From assembly GCA_036477795.1 (NCBI GenBank), contig JAZGDL010000055.1:1-19050 (forward strand): DNA of 19,050 bases, written 5' to 3'. The DNA comes from JAZGDL01 sp036477795 (GTDB lineage: Bacteria; Planctomycetota; Phycisphaerae; UBA1845). Below the pieces are notes generated by a model. The model was not told the origin of the DNA. It saw only the letters and a program-made list of their open reading frames with translations, and did no database searches. Every line of letters begins with the position of its first letter. The first letter of the stretch is position 1. Shown piece after piece: positions 7,393 to 15,254 of this stretch. A program made the position numbers and the translations under genes.

Positions 7393-8166
7393 ATGCACTA
7401 CATGGACATGATCGTGGTGGATAACCTGCTGAAGGTCTTTCCTTCGGCTGACGGTGTGGACAAAAGAGCGGTGGATGGTCTGTCGTTCCGGGTGGGCGGC
7501 GGGCAGATTTACGGGCTGCTGGGGCCTAACGGCGCGGGCAAAACCACCTGCCTGCGGGTGCTCAGCGGGCTGATGAAGCCGACCGCCGGGCGGGCGGTGC
7601 TGGCGGGAATCGACGTGGCCACCCACCCCCAGGAAGTCAAACACGCCATCGGGTTTCTCACAGCCAATACCGGTCTTTATCAGCGCCTGACCCCACGCGA
7701 CATACTCCGCTATTTCGGCGAGTTGCACGGCTTCTCCCGCGAGCGTGCCGAAGCTCGCGCCAAGGAGCTGATACGCTGGCTGGGGATCGATTCGTTCGCT
7801 GACGTTCGCTGCGGTGCCCTCTCGATGGGGCAGAAGCAGCGCGTCAACATCGGCCGGGCCCTGGTGGCAGACCCCCCCATCCTGATACTGGACGAACCCA
7901 CGCTGGGGCTGGACGTGCTCAGCAACCGGTTGATTCTCGATTTCATCTGCCGGGAACGCACCGAGGGCAAAACCATCGTGCTGAGCACGCACTACCTCGA
8001 TGAGGCGGAGACCATGTGCGACGTGATCGGATTGTTGCACAACGGGAAGCTGGTGGCGGAGGGCACCATCGATGAATTGCGGGTGTTGGCCGGCACCGAG
8101 CGGCTGAGCAACATCTTCCTCAAGATCATCCATGCGGATGAAACGGCGGAGGTGTGGCGGGCATGA
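7393..8166 (+). CDS. natA: ABC transporter ATP-binding protein, NatA type
   Basis: This 257-residue cytoplasmic ATPase has all nucleotide-binding motifs: Walker A GPNGAGKT (44-51), signature LSMGQKQR (143-150, Met for the usual first Gly), Walker B ILILDEPT (163-170) and switch His200 in STHYLDEAE. The Q-loop region reads GFLTANTGLYQRLTP, as in NatA-type exporters that lack the usual Gln. It would power the permease encoded next; the stop overlaps that gene's ATG as ATGA. GGAG five bases before the ATG supports the start. NatAB of Bacillus exports sodium, but the substrate here cannot be read from sequence. Another ABC-2 exporter type is possible. Confidence 0.9.
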   Translation: MHYMDMIVVDNLLKVFPSADGVDKRAVDGLSFRVGGGQIYGLLGPNGAGKTTCLRVLSGLMKPTAGRAVLAGIDVATHPQEVKHAIGFLTANTGLYQRLTPRDILRYFGELHGFSRERAEARAKELIRWLGIDSFADVRCGALSMGQKQRVNIGRALVADPPILILDEPTLGLDVLSNRLILDFICRERTEGKTIVLSTHYLDEAETMCDVIGLLHNGKLVAEGTIDELRVLAGTERLSNIFLKIIHADETAEVWRA

Positions 8167-10301
8167 ACTTTCGCCGCGCTCGTACGGTCTATGTCAAGGA
8201 ACTGATCGACATCCTTCGTGACCATCGCACCTTGGCGGCGATGCTGGTCGCCCCGATCGTCCTCTATCCTCTGCTCATGATCGGCGGCATCCAGGCGGTG
8301 AGCAGCCAGGCCAAATCCCTCAAGGATGAGAGAATCATCATCGGGTTTGAACGTTACGCGGACTGGGACGAGGTGATGAAACCTCTGCTTCAAGAGGAGC
8401 TCGTGATCTTGGAGAGGGAGCGGGCCGAGGCGGAAGCCCGGGGGGCGGACGAAGCGGAGTTGGCTGAGATTCCCGAACCGTTGGGCCCGTACGTCGACGC
8501 CAAGTCCACCGGCCAGCTACAGGCCAGCATTATCGAGCGCCAGGTGCATTGCGGCGTTATCGTGGAACGGCCTCACGACGATCTGGCAGCTTCGATCGGT
8601 CACGTGCACTTGACCATCGTGATGCAGCCGGAGGAACTGCACAGTGAGATTGCCGCCAGACGCCTGGAGGACGCCGTCCTGCGAGTGCGCGATCACCGGC
8701 GGAACCTGACATTGCAGAGACTGAACATCGATCCGCGTCTGATCGAACCCATCGTGCTGCAATTCGAAAAACTGCTCACCGCCGGCTCGCTGTTGGGCTT
8801 GATCCTGCCGTTCATTCTGGTGTTGATGACCGTGACCGGTGCTATCTACCCGGCGATCGATCTGACGGCGGGTGAGCGGGAGCGAGGCACCCTGGAGTCG
8901 CTCATGGTCTGCCCCGTTCCGGTGATCGATCTGATTGTCGGCAAGTTCATGGCCGTCACCACCATCGCCATCAGCGCCGCCGCCCTCAACATCGCCAGCG
9001 TCAGCGCCACCGTCTATTTCGGCGGGCTGCACGAGGCCCTCCTTCAGGACACCGCTGGACAGGACCTGGCCTTCCCATTCTGGGCGTTTCCGGTGGTGCT
9101 GTTCGCTCTCATTCCTTTCGCCGTGCTGATGTCGGCGATCATGATCGCGGTATGCTCCTGCGCCCGTACCTTCAAGGAGGCCCAGAACTACATCATGCCG
9201 GTCATCCTTATGGTGCTGGTGCCGGGGGGGATCGCGGCCCTGCCGGGCTCCAAGCTGGAAGGCGTGATGATCGTCATGCCGGTGGCCAACATGGTCCTGC
9301 TGACCAGCAACCTGCTGAGCGGCGCGACGGTGTTGGGATCAACGTTCGCCTGGGTCATCCTGTCGACCAGCTTTTATGCTGCGGTTGCGGTGGCCGTCGC
9401 GGCTCAGGTGTTCGGCAAGGAGTCGGTCCTGTTTGCCGACACGCTGTCCTTTCGGTCGCTGATGAGCCGCCGGCTCATCAGACCCCGCCGGTTTCCCTCG
9501 CTTTCGGGAGCCGGCCTTTATGCGGCGGTCCTGTTCCCCATCTGGTTTTACGTTCAAAACGCCCTGCAGATGGCCACCGACGAGGACATGGTCGGCGTGC
9601 TGCACTGGACCGCGGTGCTGATGCCTGTGTTCTTCTTGGGATTGCCGGTCCTGTTCCTCAAGTACTGGAAGATCAGCCTGGTTGACACCTTCAATCTGTC
9701 ACAGCCGTCAGCCCGCTATATGGTGGCGGCGGTTCTGATGGGGCTGACGGCCTGGGTGCCGGCCCATGAACTGCTGGTTTTTCAGGAACACTACATCGCA
9801 ACCCCTCAGGCCTTTGCGGAAGCCGATAGAGCCCTGACTGTAGCGCTTACCACCATGCCGGCGGTTGTGGTGTTTGTGGTGTTGGCGGTGGTCCCGGCGG
9901 TTTCTGAGGAGTTCTTCTTCCGCGGCTTTTTGTTCAATGGTGTACGCAGCTCGTTCGGACCGTGGAAAACGATTGTCGGCTGCGCCGTTGTATTCGGCGC
10001 GTTTCACTATTTCATCTTCCGATTTCCGGTGACCATGGCGCTGGGTACAGTGCTGGGCTGGTTGTGCTGGCGATCGCGCTCCATTTGGCCGGGAGTGGTG
10101 ACACATGCCTTGCACAACGGCTTTGCAGTAATGCTGGCGCTGGCCCCGGGGATGCAAGGTTTCTTCGGTCTGCCAAAAAGCAGTGAATGGGCCCACCTGC
10201 CGCTCACAACCGTTGCTCCGGCCTGCATCTTGTTGTTGGTCGGCGTGCTGCTGGTAAGGTCGCCGCCCGCTGATCAGCCGGCGGCGGTCGCGACGACTTA
10301 A
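8163..10301 (+). CDS. ABC-2 permease fused to a CPBP intramembrane metalloprotease
   Basis: This 712-residue membrane protein has two parts. Residues 1 to about 420 are a NatB-like ABC-2 permease: one N-terminal helix (APIVLYPLLMIGG), a charged extracytoplasmic domain of about 160 residues, then helices around GERERGTLESLMVCPVP, a typical ABC-2 motif. From about residue 450 comes a multi-helix region ending in a CPBP (Abi) protease domain with all three motifs: EEFFFRG (E582, E583), FGAFHYF (H615) and HALHN (H648, N652), the expected metal and catalytic residues. ATG 8163 overlaps the ATPase stop and is preceded by GGAGG; an in-frame GTG at 8154 is less likely. The gene converges on hepT, with the stops overlapping in TTAA. 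The architecture is known in some bacteria, but the protease substrate is unknown. Confidence 0.9.
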   Translation: MNFRRARTVYVKELIDILRDHRTLAAMLVAPIVLYPLLMIGGIQAVSSQAKSLKDERIIIGFERYADWDEVMKPLLQEELVILERERAEAEARGADEAELAEIPEPLGPYVDAKSTGQLQASIIERQVHCGVIVERPHDDLAASIGHVHLTIVMQPEELHSEIAARRLEDAVLRVRDHRRNLTLQRLNIDPRLIEPIVLQFEKLLTAGSLLGLILPFILVLMTVTGAIYPAIDLTAGERERGTLESLMVCPVPVIDLIVGKFMAVTTIAISAAALNIASVSATVYFGGLHEALLQDTAGQDLAFPFWAFPVVLFALIPFAVLMSAIMIAVCSCARTFKEAQNYIMPVILMVLVPGGIAALPGSKLEGVMIVMPVANMVLLTSNLLSGATVLGSTFAWVILSTSFYAAVAVAVAAQVFGKESVLFADTLSFRSLMSRRLIRPRRFPSLSGAGLYAAVLFPIWFYVQNALQMATDEDMVGVLHWTAVLMPVFFLGLPVLFLKYWKISLVDTFNLSQPSARYMVAAVLMGLTAWVPAHELLVFQEHYIATPQAFAEADRALTVALTTMPAVVVFVVLAVVPAVSEEFFFRGFLFNGVRSSFGPWKTIVGCAVVFGAFHYFIFRFPVTMALGTVLGWLCWRSRSIWPGVVTHALHNGFAVMLALAPGMQGFFGLPKSSEWAHLPLTTVAPACILLLVGVLLVRSPPADQPAAVATT

Positions 10302-10642
10302 GTATCTCCCACTCCCGAAAGGAGGGGCCCGATCTGCTCAATCAATTCCGGGATGTCATGCTCTACCGTCCGCCAAACCTCCTCCAGATCGACTTCGTCG
10401 TACGCGTGGATAAGCTTGTCCCGCATTCCGGCGACCTTCGACCACGGAATGTCTACATACTTTGACCGGAACTGGGCTGAGAGCCTCTTGGCGGCCTCCC
10501 CTACGATCAACAGTTGATGGATAACCGCAGACTGGGTCTTCACGTCCTGCTGGAACCTCTCGAACTCAAGCCCTTCGGCGAACTCCCGTACGAGTCGAGC
10601 CGAGCGGTTGATGTCCAACAATGTGGCCTCGTCACGCAGCAT
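10298..10642 (-). CDS. hepT: HepT-like HEPN toxin (DUF86 family)
   Basis: This 114-residue all-helical protein has the HEPN RNase motif R-X4-H followed by X-Tyr: RDKLIHAY (R74, H79, Y81). In the characterised Shewanella MntA-HepT pair, R and H form the nuclease site and the antitoxin adenylylates the Tyr of RX4HXY; the same could apply here. The conserved GEAAKRLS and DIPWSKVAGMRDK context is also typical. The frame extends upstream, but the ATG at 10642 begins the conserved region (MLRDEATLLDI), overlapping the mntA end by 11 nt. It appears complete, in contrast to the toxins of the other two modules in the window. Confidence 0.88.
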   Translation of the reverse strand: MLRDEATLLDINRSARLVREFAEGLEFERFQQDVKTQSAVIHQLLIVGEAAKRLSAQFRSKYVDIPWSKVAGMRDKLIHAYDEVDLEEVWRTVEHDIPELIEQIGPLLSGVGDT

Positions 10643-10940
10643 AAACGGTCCTGGCTGACTCCAAGATCGTCCGCTTGCGGATCGGGTTGTGACTCCGCTC
10701 GATCGCTTTGCGGCTGACAAGATCCACCGGATGTCCAAGCAGTTCCGCAAGCTCCTGCTGGATTCCCACGTGATCCAGCAGACTCCACTGCGCATCAGCC
10801 TGGAAGGTCACCAGCAGGTCGATATCGCTGTCGGCCCCGAAGTCGTCGCGCAACGCCGACCCGAAGACCGCCAACTCGGAGATCTTCCAACGCCCGCAGA
10901 ATTCAGCCAGCTGACTTTCTGGAATCGAAAAATGCAACAC
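10632..10940 (-). CDS. mntA: MntA-type nucleotidyltransferase antitoxin
   Basis: A minimal nucleotidyltransferase of about 102 residues with the GSX10DXD signature: VFGSALRDDFGADSDIDLLV (G27, S28, D39, D41) and the third acidic residue in PVDLV (D73). Characterised homologues inactivate HepT by adding AMP units to its motif Tyr. The frame opens well upstream, but GGAGG lies four bases before GTG at 10940 (VLHFSIPESQ) and seven before TTG at 10937; GTG is chosen. Order and overlap with hepT are standard for the module. About 280 bases separate it from the divergent rnhA. Confidence 0.87.
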   Translation of the reverse strand: MLHFSIPESQLAEFCGRWKISELAVFGSALRDDFGADSDIDLLVTFQADAQWSLLDHVGIQQELAELLGHPVDLVSRKAIERSHNPIRKRTILESARTVYAA

Positions 10941-11219
10941 TTTTCCTCCGCCGCCCCCGGCGAACTCGTTTATCTGCCTGCGCCGTCCCCGCCGTTCATT
11001 CAAGTCTATCGACCATCGCGAGCGCACGCAACGAAAAATGGGTGGGCGGGGTTCCCAAAGTACGGTCGATACCAGGATCGCGCGACTGTATGTATACTAT
11101 CACGATGGTGGGCATCGATGTCAGCGGGGAATGTCCCAGGGATTGTCCCGGCGCGCCGGAATGGGTTTTGGGTGGTGGGGTGCGTCGCGACGTTTTGGGG
11201 TGAGTCGGGGTACTATCTT

Positions 11220-11690
11220 ATGAGCCGGGATGTCGAGGTGGTTCTTTTTACGGATGGCTCTTGCCTGGGAAATCCCGGGCCGGGGGGGTGGGGGCATATT
11301 CTGAGACATGTTGCCAGCGGAAAAGTCAAAAAGGCGTCGGGCGGCGACGCGGAGACCACCAACAACAAGATGGAGCTGCGGGCGGTCATTGAGGGGCTGA
11401 AGGGCCTGAGGCGGCGGACGGTGGTGCGGGTGGTGACGGATAGTCAGTATGTAAGCAGGGGGATGAGCGAGTGGGTGGCCGCTTGGATTCGCAACGGCTG
11501 GAGGCGGGGGGCCGGACGGAACAGCAAACCAGTGAAAAACGTGGAACTCTGGCAGGAGCTGGTGGGGCTTTGCGAGCGGCATGATGTGTCATTTGAGCAC
11601 GTTTTGGGGCACGCCGGCCATCCCCAAAACGAGGAATGTGACCGGATGGCGGTGACGGCGGCGGAGGAAGCGGCGCGGCAATCGCGTTGA
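11220..11690 (+). CDS. rnhA: Ribonuclease HI
   Basis: This 156-residue protein, close to the 155 of the E. coli enzyme, degrades the RNA strand of RNA-DNA hybrids in replication and repair. The four catalytic acids are visible: D12 in FTDGSCLGNPGPGGWG, E52 in NNKMELRAVIEGL, D74 in VTDSQYV and D141 in NEECDRMA, plus the loop His131 in LGHAGHP. The basic protrusion (WIRNGWRRGAGRNSKPVKN) is present, as in E. coli-type enzymes. The frame stays open for 530 bases upstream, but that part is antisense to mntA and has no RNase H homology, so the ATG beginning MSRDVEVVLF is used. The Shine-Dalgarno is weak. It heads the plus-strand series. Confidence 0.95.
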   Translation: MSRDVEVVLFTDGSCLGNPGPGGWGHILRHVASGKVKKASGGDAETTNNKMELRAVIEGLKGLRRRTVVRVVTDSQYVSRGMSEWVAAWIRNGWRRGAGRNSKPVKNVELWQELVGLCERHDVSFEHVLGHAGHPQNEECDRMAVTAAEEAARQSR

Positions 11691-11722
11691 ATCTGTTATA
11701 ATGAAAACAGACGGCGACGGTC

Positions 11723-11781
11723 GATTGCGGATTGCGGATTGACGACAATCCCCAATCCCCAATCCACAATCCCCAATCCCC
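11723..11781. repeat. Heptanucleotide repeat array with inverted halves
   Basis: Three 7-bp units (GATTGCG, GATTGCG, GATTGAC) are followed after a short spacer by five units of AATCCCC, one carrying a change (AATCCAC). The halves are partly complementary and could pair as a hairpin. The array lies between rnhA and the MEMO gene, ending just before its Shine-Dalgarno. It resembles the STRR-type heptamer repeats described in cyanobacteria, but kinship is not shown. Confidence 0.75.
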
Positions 11782-11795
11782 CGGAGTTGTGATGG

Positions 11796-13016
11796 ATGAA
11801 GGACGGGACTGAACTGCGACCCAAGATTCGGCCTGTGGAGGCCTTTCCGGTACCCGGTGATGCCGAGGGGATGTTCGCGGTGCGCGATCCTTCGGGCATC
11901 TCGGAGCAGGTGCTGTCCATGTCGGAGCCGGCGCTGTTCATCCTGTCGCAGTTCGACGGTTGCAATACTCTGAACGACGTGGCTAAAGCGGTGGCATCGC
12001 GGTACGGGCAAGTGGTGCAGCAAAGCACGCTGGTGGAGATGGTGGGGAAGCTCGAGAGCGGTCTGATGTTGGAGGGGCCGGCGTTCAAGGCCCACATGGA
12101 CGAACTGCTGGCTGAGTATCGGTCAGCCAAGGTGCGGCCGTCGATTCTTGGAAACGAGTTGGGGGGGCCGGAGTCGGCGAAGGCCTATCTAAGCAAGTTG
12201 CTGCCGCTGGATGACGGGGAAGCGGCCATGGGCGGCGAGGTTGTGGGGTTGGTGGCACCGCATCTGGATTTCCCGCGGGGTGAGCCTTGTTATCGAGAGG
12301 CATACCGCACTCTGCGGGGGCGGCAGTGCCCCAAACGGGTGTGTGTATTGGGGACGAATCATTTCGGCCGGGCGACTTCGGTGGTGGCCACGGCGAAGGC
12401 CTTCGAGACGCCGCTGGGGGTGACGGAGGTCGACACTGACTTTCTGGAACAGGTGGAGCAGCGCTGCGGGCATGATCTCCGCGAGCACGAGTTCGATCAC
12501 AAGCGCGAGCATTCGGTGGAATTGCAGGTGCTCTGCCTGCAGCATGTCTTTGGAGCGAAGTCCTTCAAGCTGGTGCCGTTCTTGTGTCATGACCCGTGCG
12601 GCCCGACCGGGACGAGACCTGTTGACGGCCGGGGAGTGGATCTGGGCGACTTTGCGGAGGCGCTGGGGGCGGTCATTGCTCAGGACGGCGGGGACACCCT
12701 GCTAGTGGCCAGCGCCGACCTCAGCCACGTGGGTTCGCGCTTCGGGGATCAGTTCCAACTGGATGAGGCGTTTCTTGAGTCGTTGGCCCGGCGTGACCGG
12801 GGGGCGCTGTCACGATTGGCGGCGAGTGAGCCGGAGGGCTTCGTGCAGGTGTTGGCGGACGATGAAAACGCGACGCGGGTGTGCAGTGCGGGGTGCATAT
12901 ACGTGGTCGGCCAGGTGCTGCGGGATGCGAAGGTGACCATGTTGCGGTATCATCAAGCGTTCACTGAAGAGCAACAAATCTGTGTGAGCTGCACGGCGAT
13001 GACCTACGTGCGGTAG
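11796..13016 (+). CDS. MEMO-family protein (AmmeMemoRadiSam system protein B) with N-terminal extension
   Basis: This 406-residue protein has two parts. Residues 1 to about 100 (FAVRDPSGISEQVL, LFILSQFDGCNTLNDVAKAV) resemble a small winged-helix or PqqD-like domain. The rest is a MEMO domain, related to extradiol-dioxygenase folds, with candidate metal ligands in order: H156 (VAPHLDF), H189 (LGTNHFG), D308 and H311 (SADLSHVG) and Cys363/367 (CSAGC). Human MEMO1 uses three His, Asp and Cys for iron or copper; bacterial homologues often pair with AMMECR1 and a radical-SAM enzyme, neither of which is here. GGAG nine bases before the second of two close ATGs supports the start. lpxK begins four bases downstream, so they are probably co-transcribed. 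Its reaction is unknown. Confidence 0.88.
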   Translation: MKDGTELRPKIRPVEAFPVPGDAEGMFAVRDPSGISEQVLSMSEPALFILSQFDGCNTLNDVAKAVASRYGQVVQQSTLVEMVGKLESGLMLEGPAFKAHMDELLAEYRSAKVRPSILGNELGGPESAKAYLSKLLPLDDGEAAMGGEVVGLVAPHLDFPRGEPCYREAYRTLRGRQCPKRVCVLGTNHFGRATSVVATAKAFETPLGVTEVDTDFLEQVEQRCGHDLREHEFDHKREHSVELQVLCLQHVFGAKSFKLVPFLCHDPCGPTGTRPVDGRGVDLGDFAEALGAVIAQDGGDTLLVASADLSHVGSRFGDQFQLDEAFLESLARRDRGALSRLAASEPEGFVQVLADDENATRVCSAGCIYVVGQVLRDAKVTMLRYHQAFTEEQQICVSCTAMTYVR

Positions 13017-13020
13017 GTTT

Positions 13021-14064
13021 ATGCCTCATTCATCGATTCAATCGCAAGTTCTCTCAGCCGGCGGCGGTATGTGGGTTCGGCCGACGCGTTGGACGCTGTC
13101 GCGTCTGGCGGCGGTTTATGGTCGAGCCATAGCCCGGCGGAACCGGCAGTTTGATAACGGGACACGCAAGATCGTTCGTCTTGCCGTGCCGGTGATCAGT
13201 GTTGGAAATATCACTACGGGCGGAACCGGCAAGACCCCGTTGGCCATCGAACTGTGCAAACTGCTCGCCGGGCGAGGACGCACCCCGGCGGTGGTTGCCC
13301 GGGGATACAAGTCGCGCCGGGGTGAGCCCGCTGATGAGCTGACCACGGTGTCGGAACGTGTGCCCGAGGCGGTGTGTGTGGCGAATCCGGACCGTGCCGC
13401 TGGTGGTCGTGCGGCCATCGAGCGGGGGGCGGATGTGATCGTGCTCGATGATGGTTTTCAGCATCGTCGGGTGGCCCGTGACTTGGATATTGTGCTGGTG
13501 GATGCGACCGACCCGTTGCGGTCCGGTCATCTGCTGCCGCTCGGCCGGCTGCGTGAACCGGTTGAGCAGCTTGCGCGGGCGGATTTGATCGTCATCTCGC
13601 GGGCCGACCTCGCGGGCGACGGCGAAATCGCCCGGTTGCAGGAACTTGTCGCACGAATGGCGCCGAAGGCTCATTGTGTCACATGCCGGCACCGGCCCGT
13701 AGGGGTGCTCGATCTGTGCGGTTCATCGTGCACTTCGCACTATGAACGCGCATTCTTGTTCGGAGGAATCGGCAACCCGGAGGCGTTCGTGCGAACGGTG
13801 AAGGGAATGGGGATCGATCCGGTGGGTTGGCGGTGGTGGCCGGATCATCACCGGTATACGCATCGCGATCTGCTGAAGCTGGCTGAGTCGGCGCTGGCCG
13901 TGGAGCATGACGTGGTGTTGACGACGGAAAAAGACGCGGTAAAGCTGCGCGGGGTGGATGTGCCGGGGCTGGGCCCATTGCGCGTGGTGGCCATTGATAT
14001 TGAGTTTCTTGACGGGGGCGAGCAGGTTGTGGCCTCCTGTCTTGATGCGGTGCTGACGTCATGA
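13021..14064 (+). CDS. lpxK: Tetraacyldisaccharide 4'-kinase
   Basis: This 347-residue inner-membrane-associated kinase phosphorylates the 4' position of lipid A disaccharide to give lipid IVA. Visible features: RLAVPVISVGN followed by the P-loop GGTGKTP (67-73), VVARGYKSR, and DDGFQHRR (143-150), the conserved acidic/His catalytic stretch. The C-terminal half has FGGIGNPEAF and VVLTTEKDAVKL, both typical of LpxK. The N terminus up to about residue 20 is not conserved; ATG 13069 (MWVRPTRWT) is an alternative start. The stop overlaps the next ATG as ATGA. It implies that the organism makes lipid A. Confidence 0.95.
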   Translation: MPHSSIQSQVLSAGGGMWVRPTRWTLSRLAAVYGRAIARRNRQFDNGTRKIVRLAVPVISVGNITTGGTGKTPLAIELCKLLAGRGRTPAVVARGYKSRRGEPADELTTVSERVPEAVCVANPDRAAGGRAAIERGADVIVLDDGFQHRRVARDLDIVLVDATDPLRSGHLLPLGRLREPVEQLARADLIVISRADLAGDGEIARLQELVARMAPKAHCVTCRHRPVGVLDLCGSSCTSHYERAFLFGGIGNPEAFVRTVKGMGIDPVGWRWWPDHHRYTHRDLLKLAESALAVEHDVVLTTEKDAVKLRGVDVPGLGPLRVVAIDIEFLDGGEQVVASCLDAVLTS

Positions 14065-15254
14065 CCGTCGACGTTTTGATCTTCGGCGGGGGCGGGGCGG
14101 GTCTGTGGCTTTGCGACGAGCTGCATCGGGCTGGTTTTGTGGTCCTTCTGGTCGAGAGCGTCGCCCTGGGTAGTGGTCAGACGGTCGCATCTCAAGGGAT
14201 CATTCACGGGGGATTGAAATATGCCATCACCGGTTCGCAGCGTGAATCCGCTCGGGCGATCCGCGAGATGCCGGAACTCTGGCGCTGGTGTATTGAGGGT
14301 GACAGCGAACCAACGCTGCGGGCCACGCGCGTTCGCACCGATTGCTGCTATATGTGGAGGACGACGTCGCTAAAGTCGACGTTGGGCATGGTCGGGGCCC
14401 GAGCTGGACTGCGATCCAACGTGGAAAAAGTGGCCGTGCCTGAGAGGCCCACCGTCCTGGCGTCCTGTCCCGGCGACGTATACCGCGTCGACGAACAAGT
14501 GATCGACGTGGTGAGCTTCATCGCTGATCTGGCGGGACGCCACCGTGGGAAGTTGCTGCACGTCAACGGCGCGGGGGCGGTGGAGCTTGTTACGTCGGCG
14601 CCGGGACGTGTGCAGGTTGTGCGTCTGACGCATCCGGCGAATGGTGAGCCCCTGGAGCTACGTACCGAATACGTAGTATTTGTGGCTGGTGCAGGGAATG
14701 CGGAGTTGCGCGTAAAGGCTGGTCTTTCGGGCGAGGCCATGCAGCGTCGGGCCTTGCACATGGTGCTGGTGCGCGGTCATCTGCCGGAGCTTTACGGTCA
14801 TTGCGTCGACGGGGCCCATACGCGGGTCACGGTTACCTCGGCGGTCGATTCGAGGGGCCGGACCGTCTGGCTGGTGGGGGGGCAGGTGGCTGAAGATGGT
14901 GTGGACATGGGTGCCGGTGAATTGATTACACATGCTCAGGCGGAGCTGGGGCAGGCGCTTCCTGGTGTTGATTTTTCCGCGACCGAATGGTCGACGTATG
15001 CAATCGATCGAGCGGAGCCCAAAACGCCGGGCGGACATCGGCCGCCCGATGCCGCGGTGCTGGTCGAGGGCAACGTGATCACCGGTTGGCCGACGAAGCT
15101 TGCCCTGGTCCCGCAACTGGCTAAGCTGATCCGAGCGCATTTGGGATCGCCTTCGCAAGGACGGGCGCTGTCGCGTGATGCGGTTGATTGGCCGAGCCCG
15201 GAAATCGCCTTACCGCCGTGGGAGACACCTCGACAATGGGTGACACCAGCCTGA
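14061..15254 (+). CDS. FAD-dependent oxidoreductase (DAO/glycerol-3-phosphate dehydrogenase-like)
   Basis: This 397-residue protein begins with a dinucleotide-binding fold: DVLIFGGGGAGLWLCDEL (glycine loop 9-14) and an acidic VES end to the second strand. The following SGQTVASQGIIHGGLKY resembles the DAO superfamily FAD-contact region (compare SxxSxGxIHGGxRY). The C-terminal part has a second nucleotide-contact stretch with GNVITGWPTKLALVPQLA. The substrate, probably an amine, hydroxyacid or sugar-phosphate, cannot be read. It overlaps lpxK by four bases and the aldo/keto reductase by 19, so the two oxidoreductases may act in one pathway. No membrane segment is visible. Confidence 0.8.
   Translation: MTVDVLIFGGGGAGLWLCDELHRAGFVVLLVESVALGSGQTVASQGIIHGGLKYAITGSQRESARAIREMPELWRWCIEGDSEPTLRATRVRTDCCYMWRTTSLKSTLGMVGARAGLRSNVEKVAVPERPTVLASCPGDVYRVDEQVIDVVSFIADLAGRHRGKLLHVNGAGAVELVTSAPGRVQVVRLTHPANGEPLELRTEYVVFVAGAGNAELRVKAGLSGEAMQRRALHMVLVRGHLPELYGHCVDGAHTRVTVTSAVDSRGRTVWLVGGQVAEDGVDMGAGELITHAQAELGQALPGVDFSATEWSTYAIDRAEPKTPGGHRPPDAAVLVEGNVITGWPTKLALVPQLAKLIRAHLGSPSQGRALSRDAVDWPSPEIALPPWETPRQWVTPA

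Noticed and set aside
7348..8133. 261-codon minus-strand open frame
   Set aside because: Fully antisense to the NatA-type ATPase, which has every ABC motif.
11093..11098. TATACT as a -10 box for rnhA
   Set aside because: No acceptable -35 hexamer at the right spacing.
10689..11219. 5' extension of the rnhA frame
   Set aside because: The extension is antisense to mntA and adds nothing RNase H-like; the ATG at 11220 gives the normal length.
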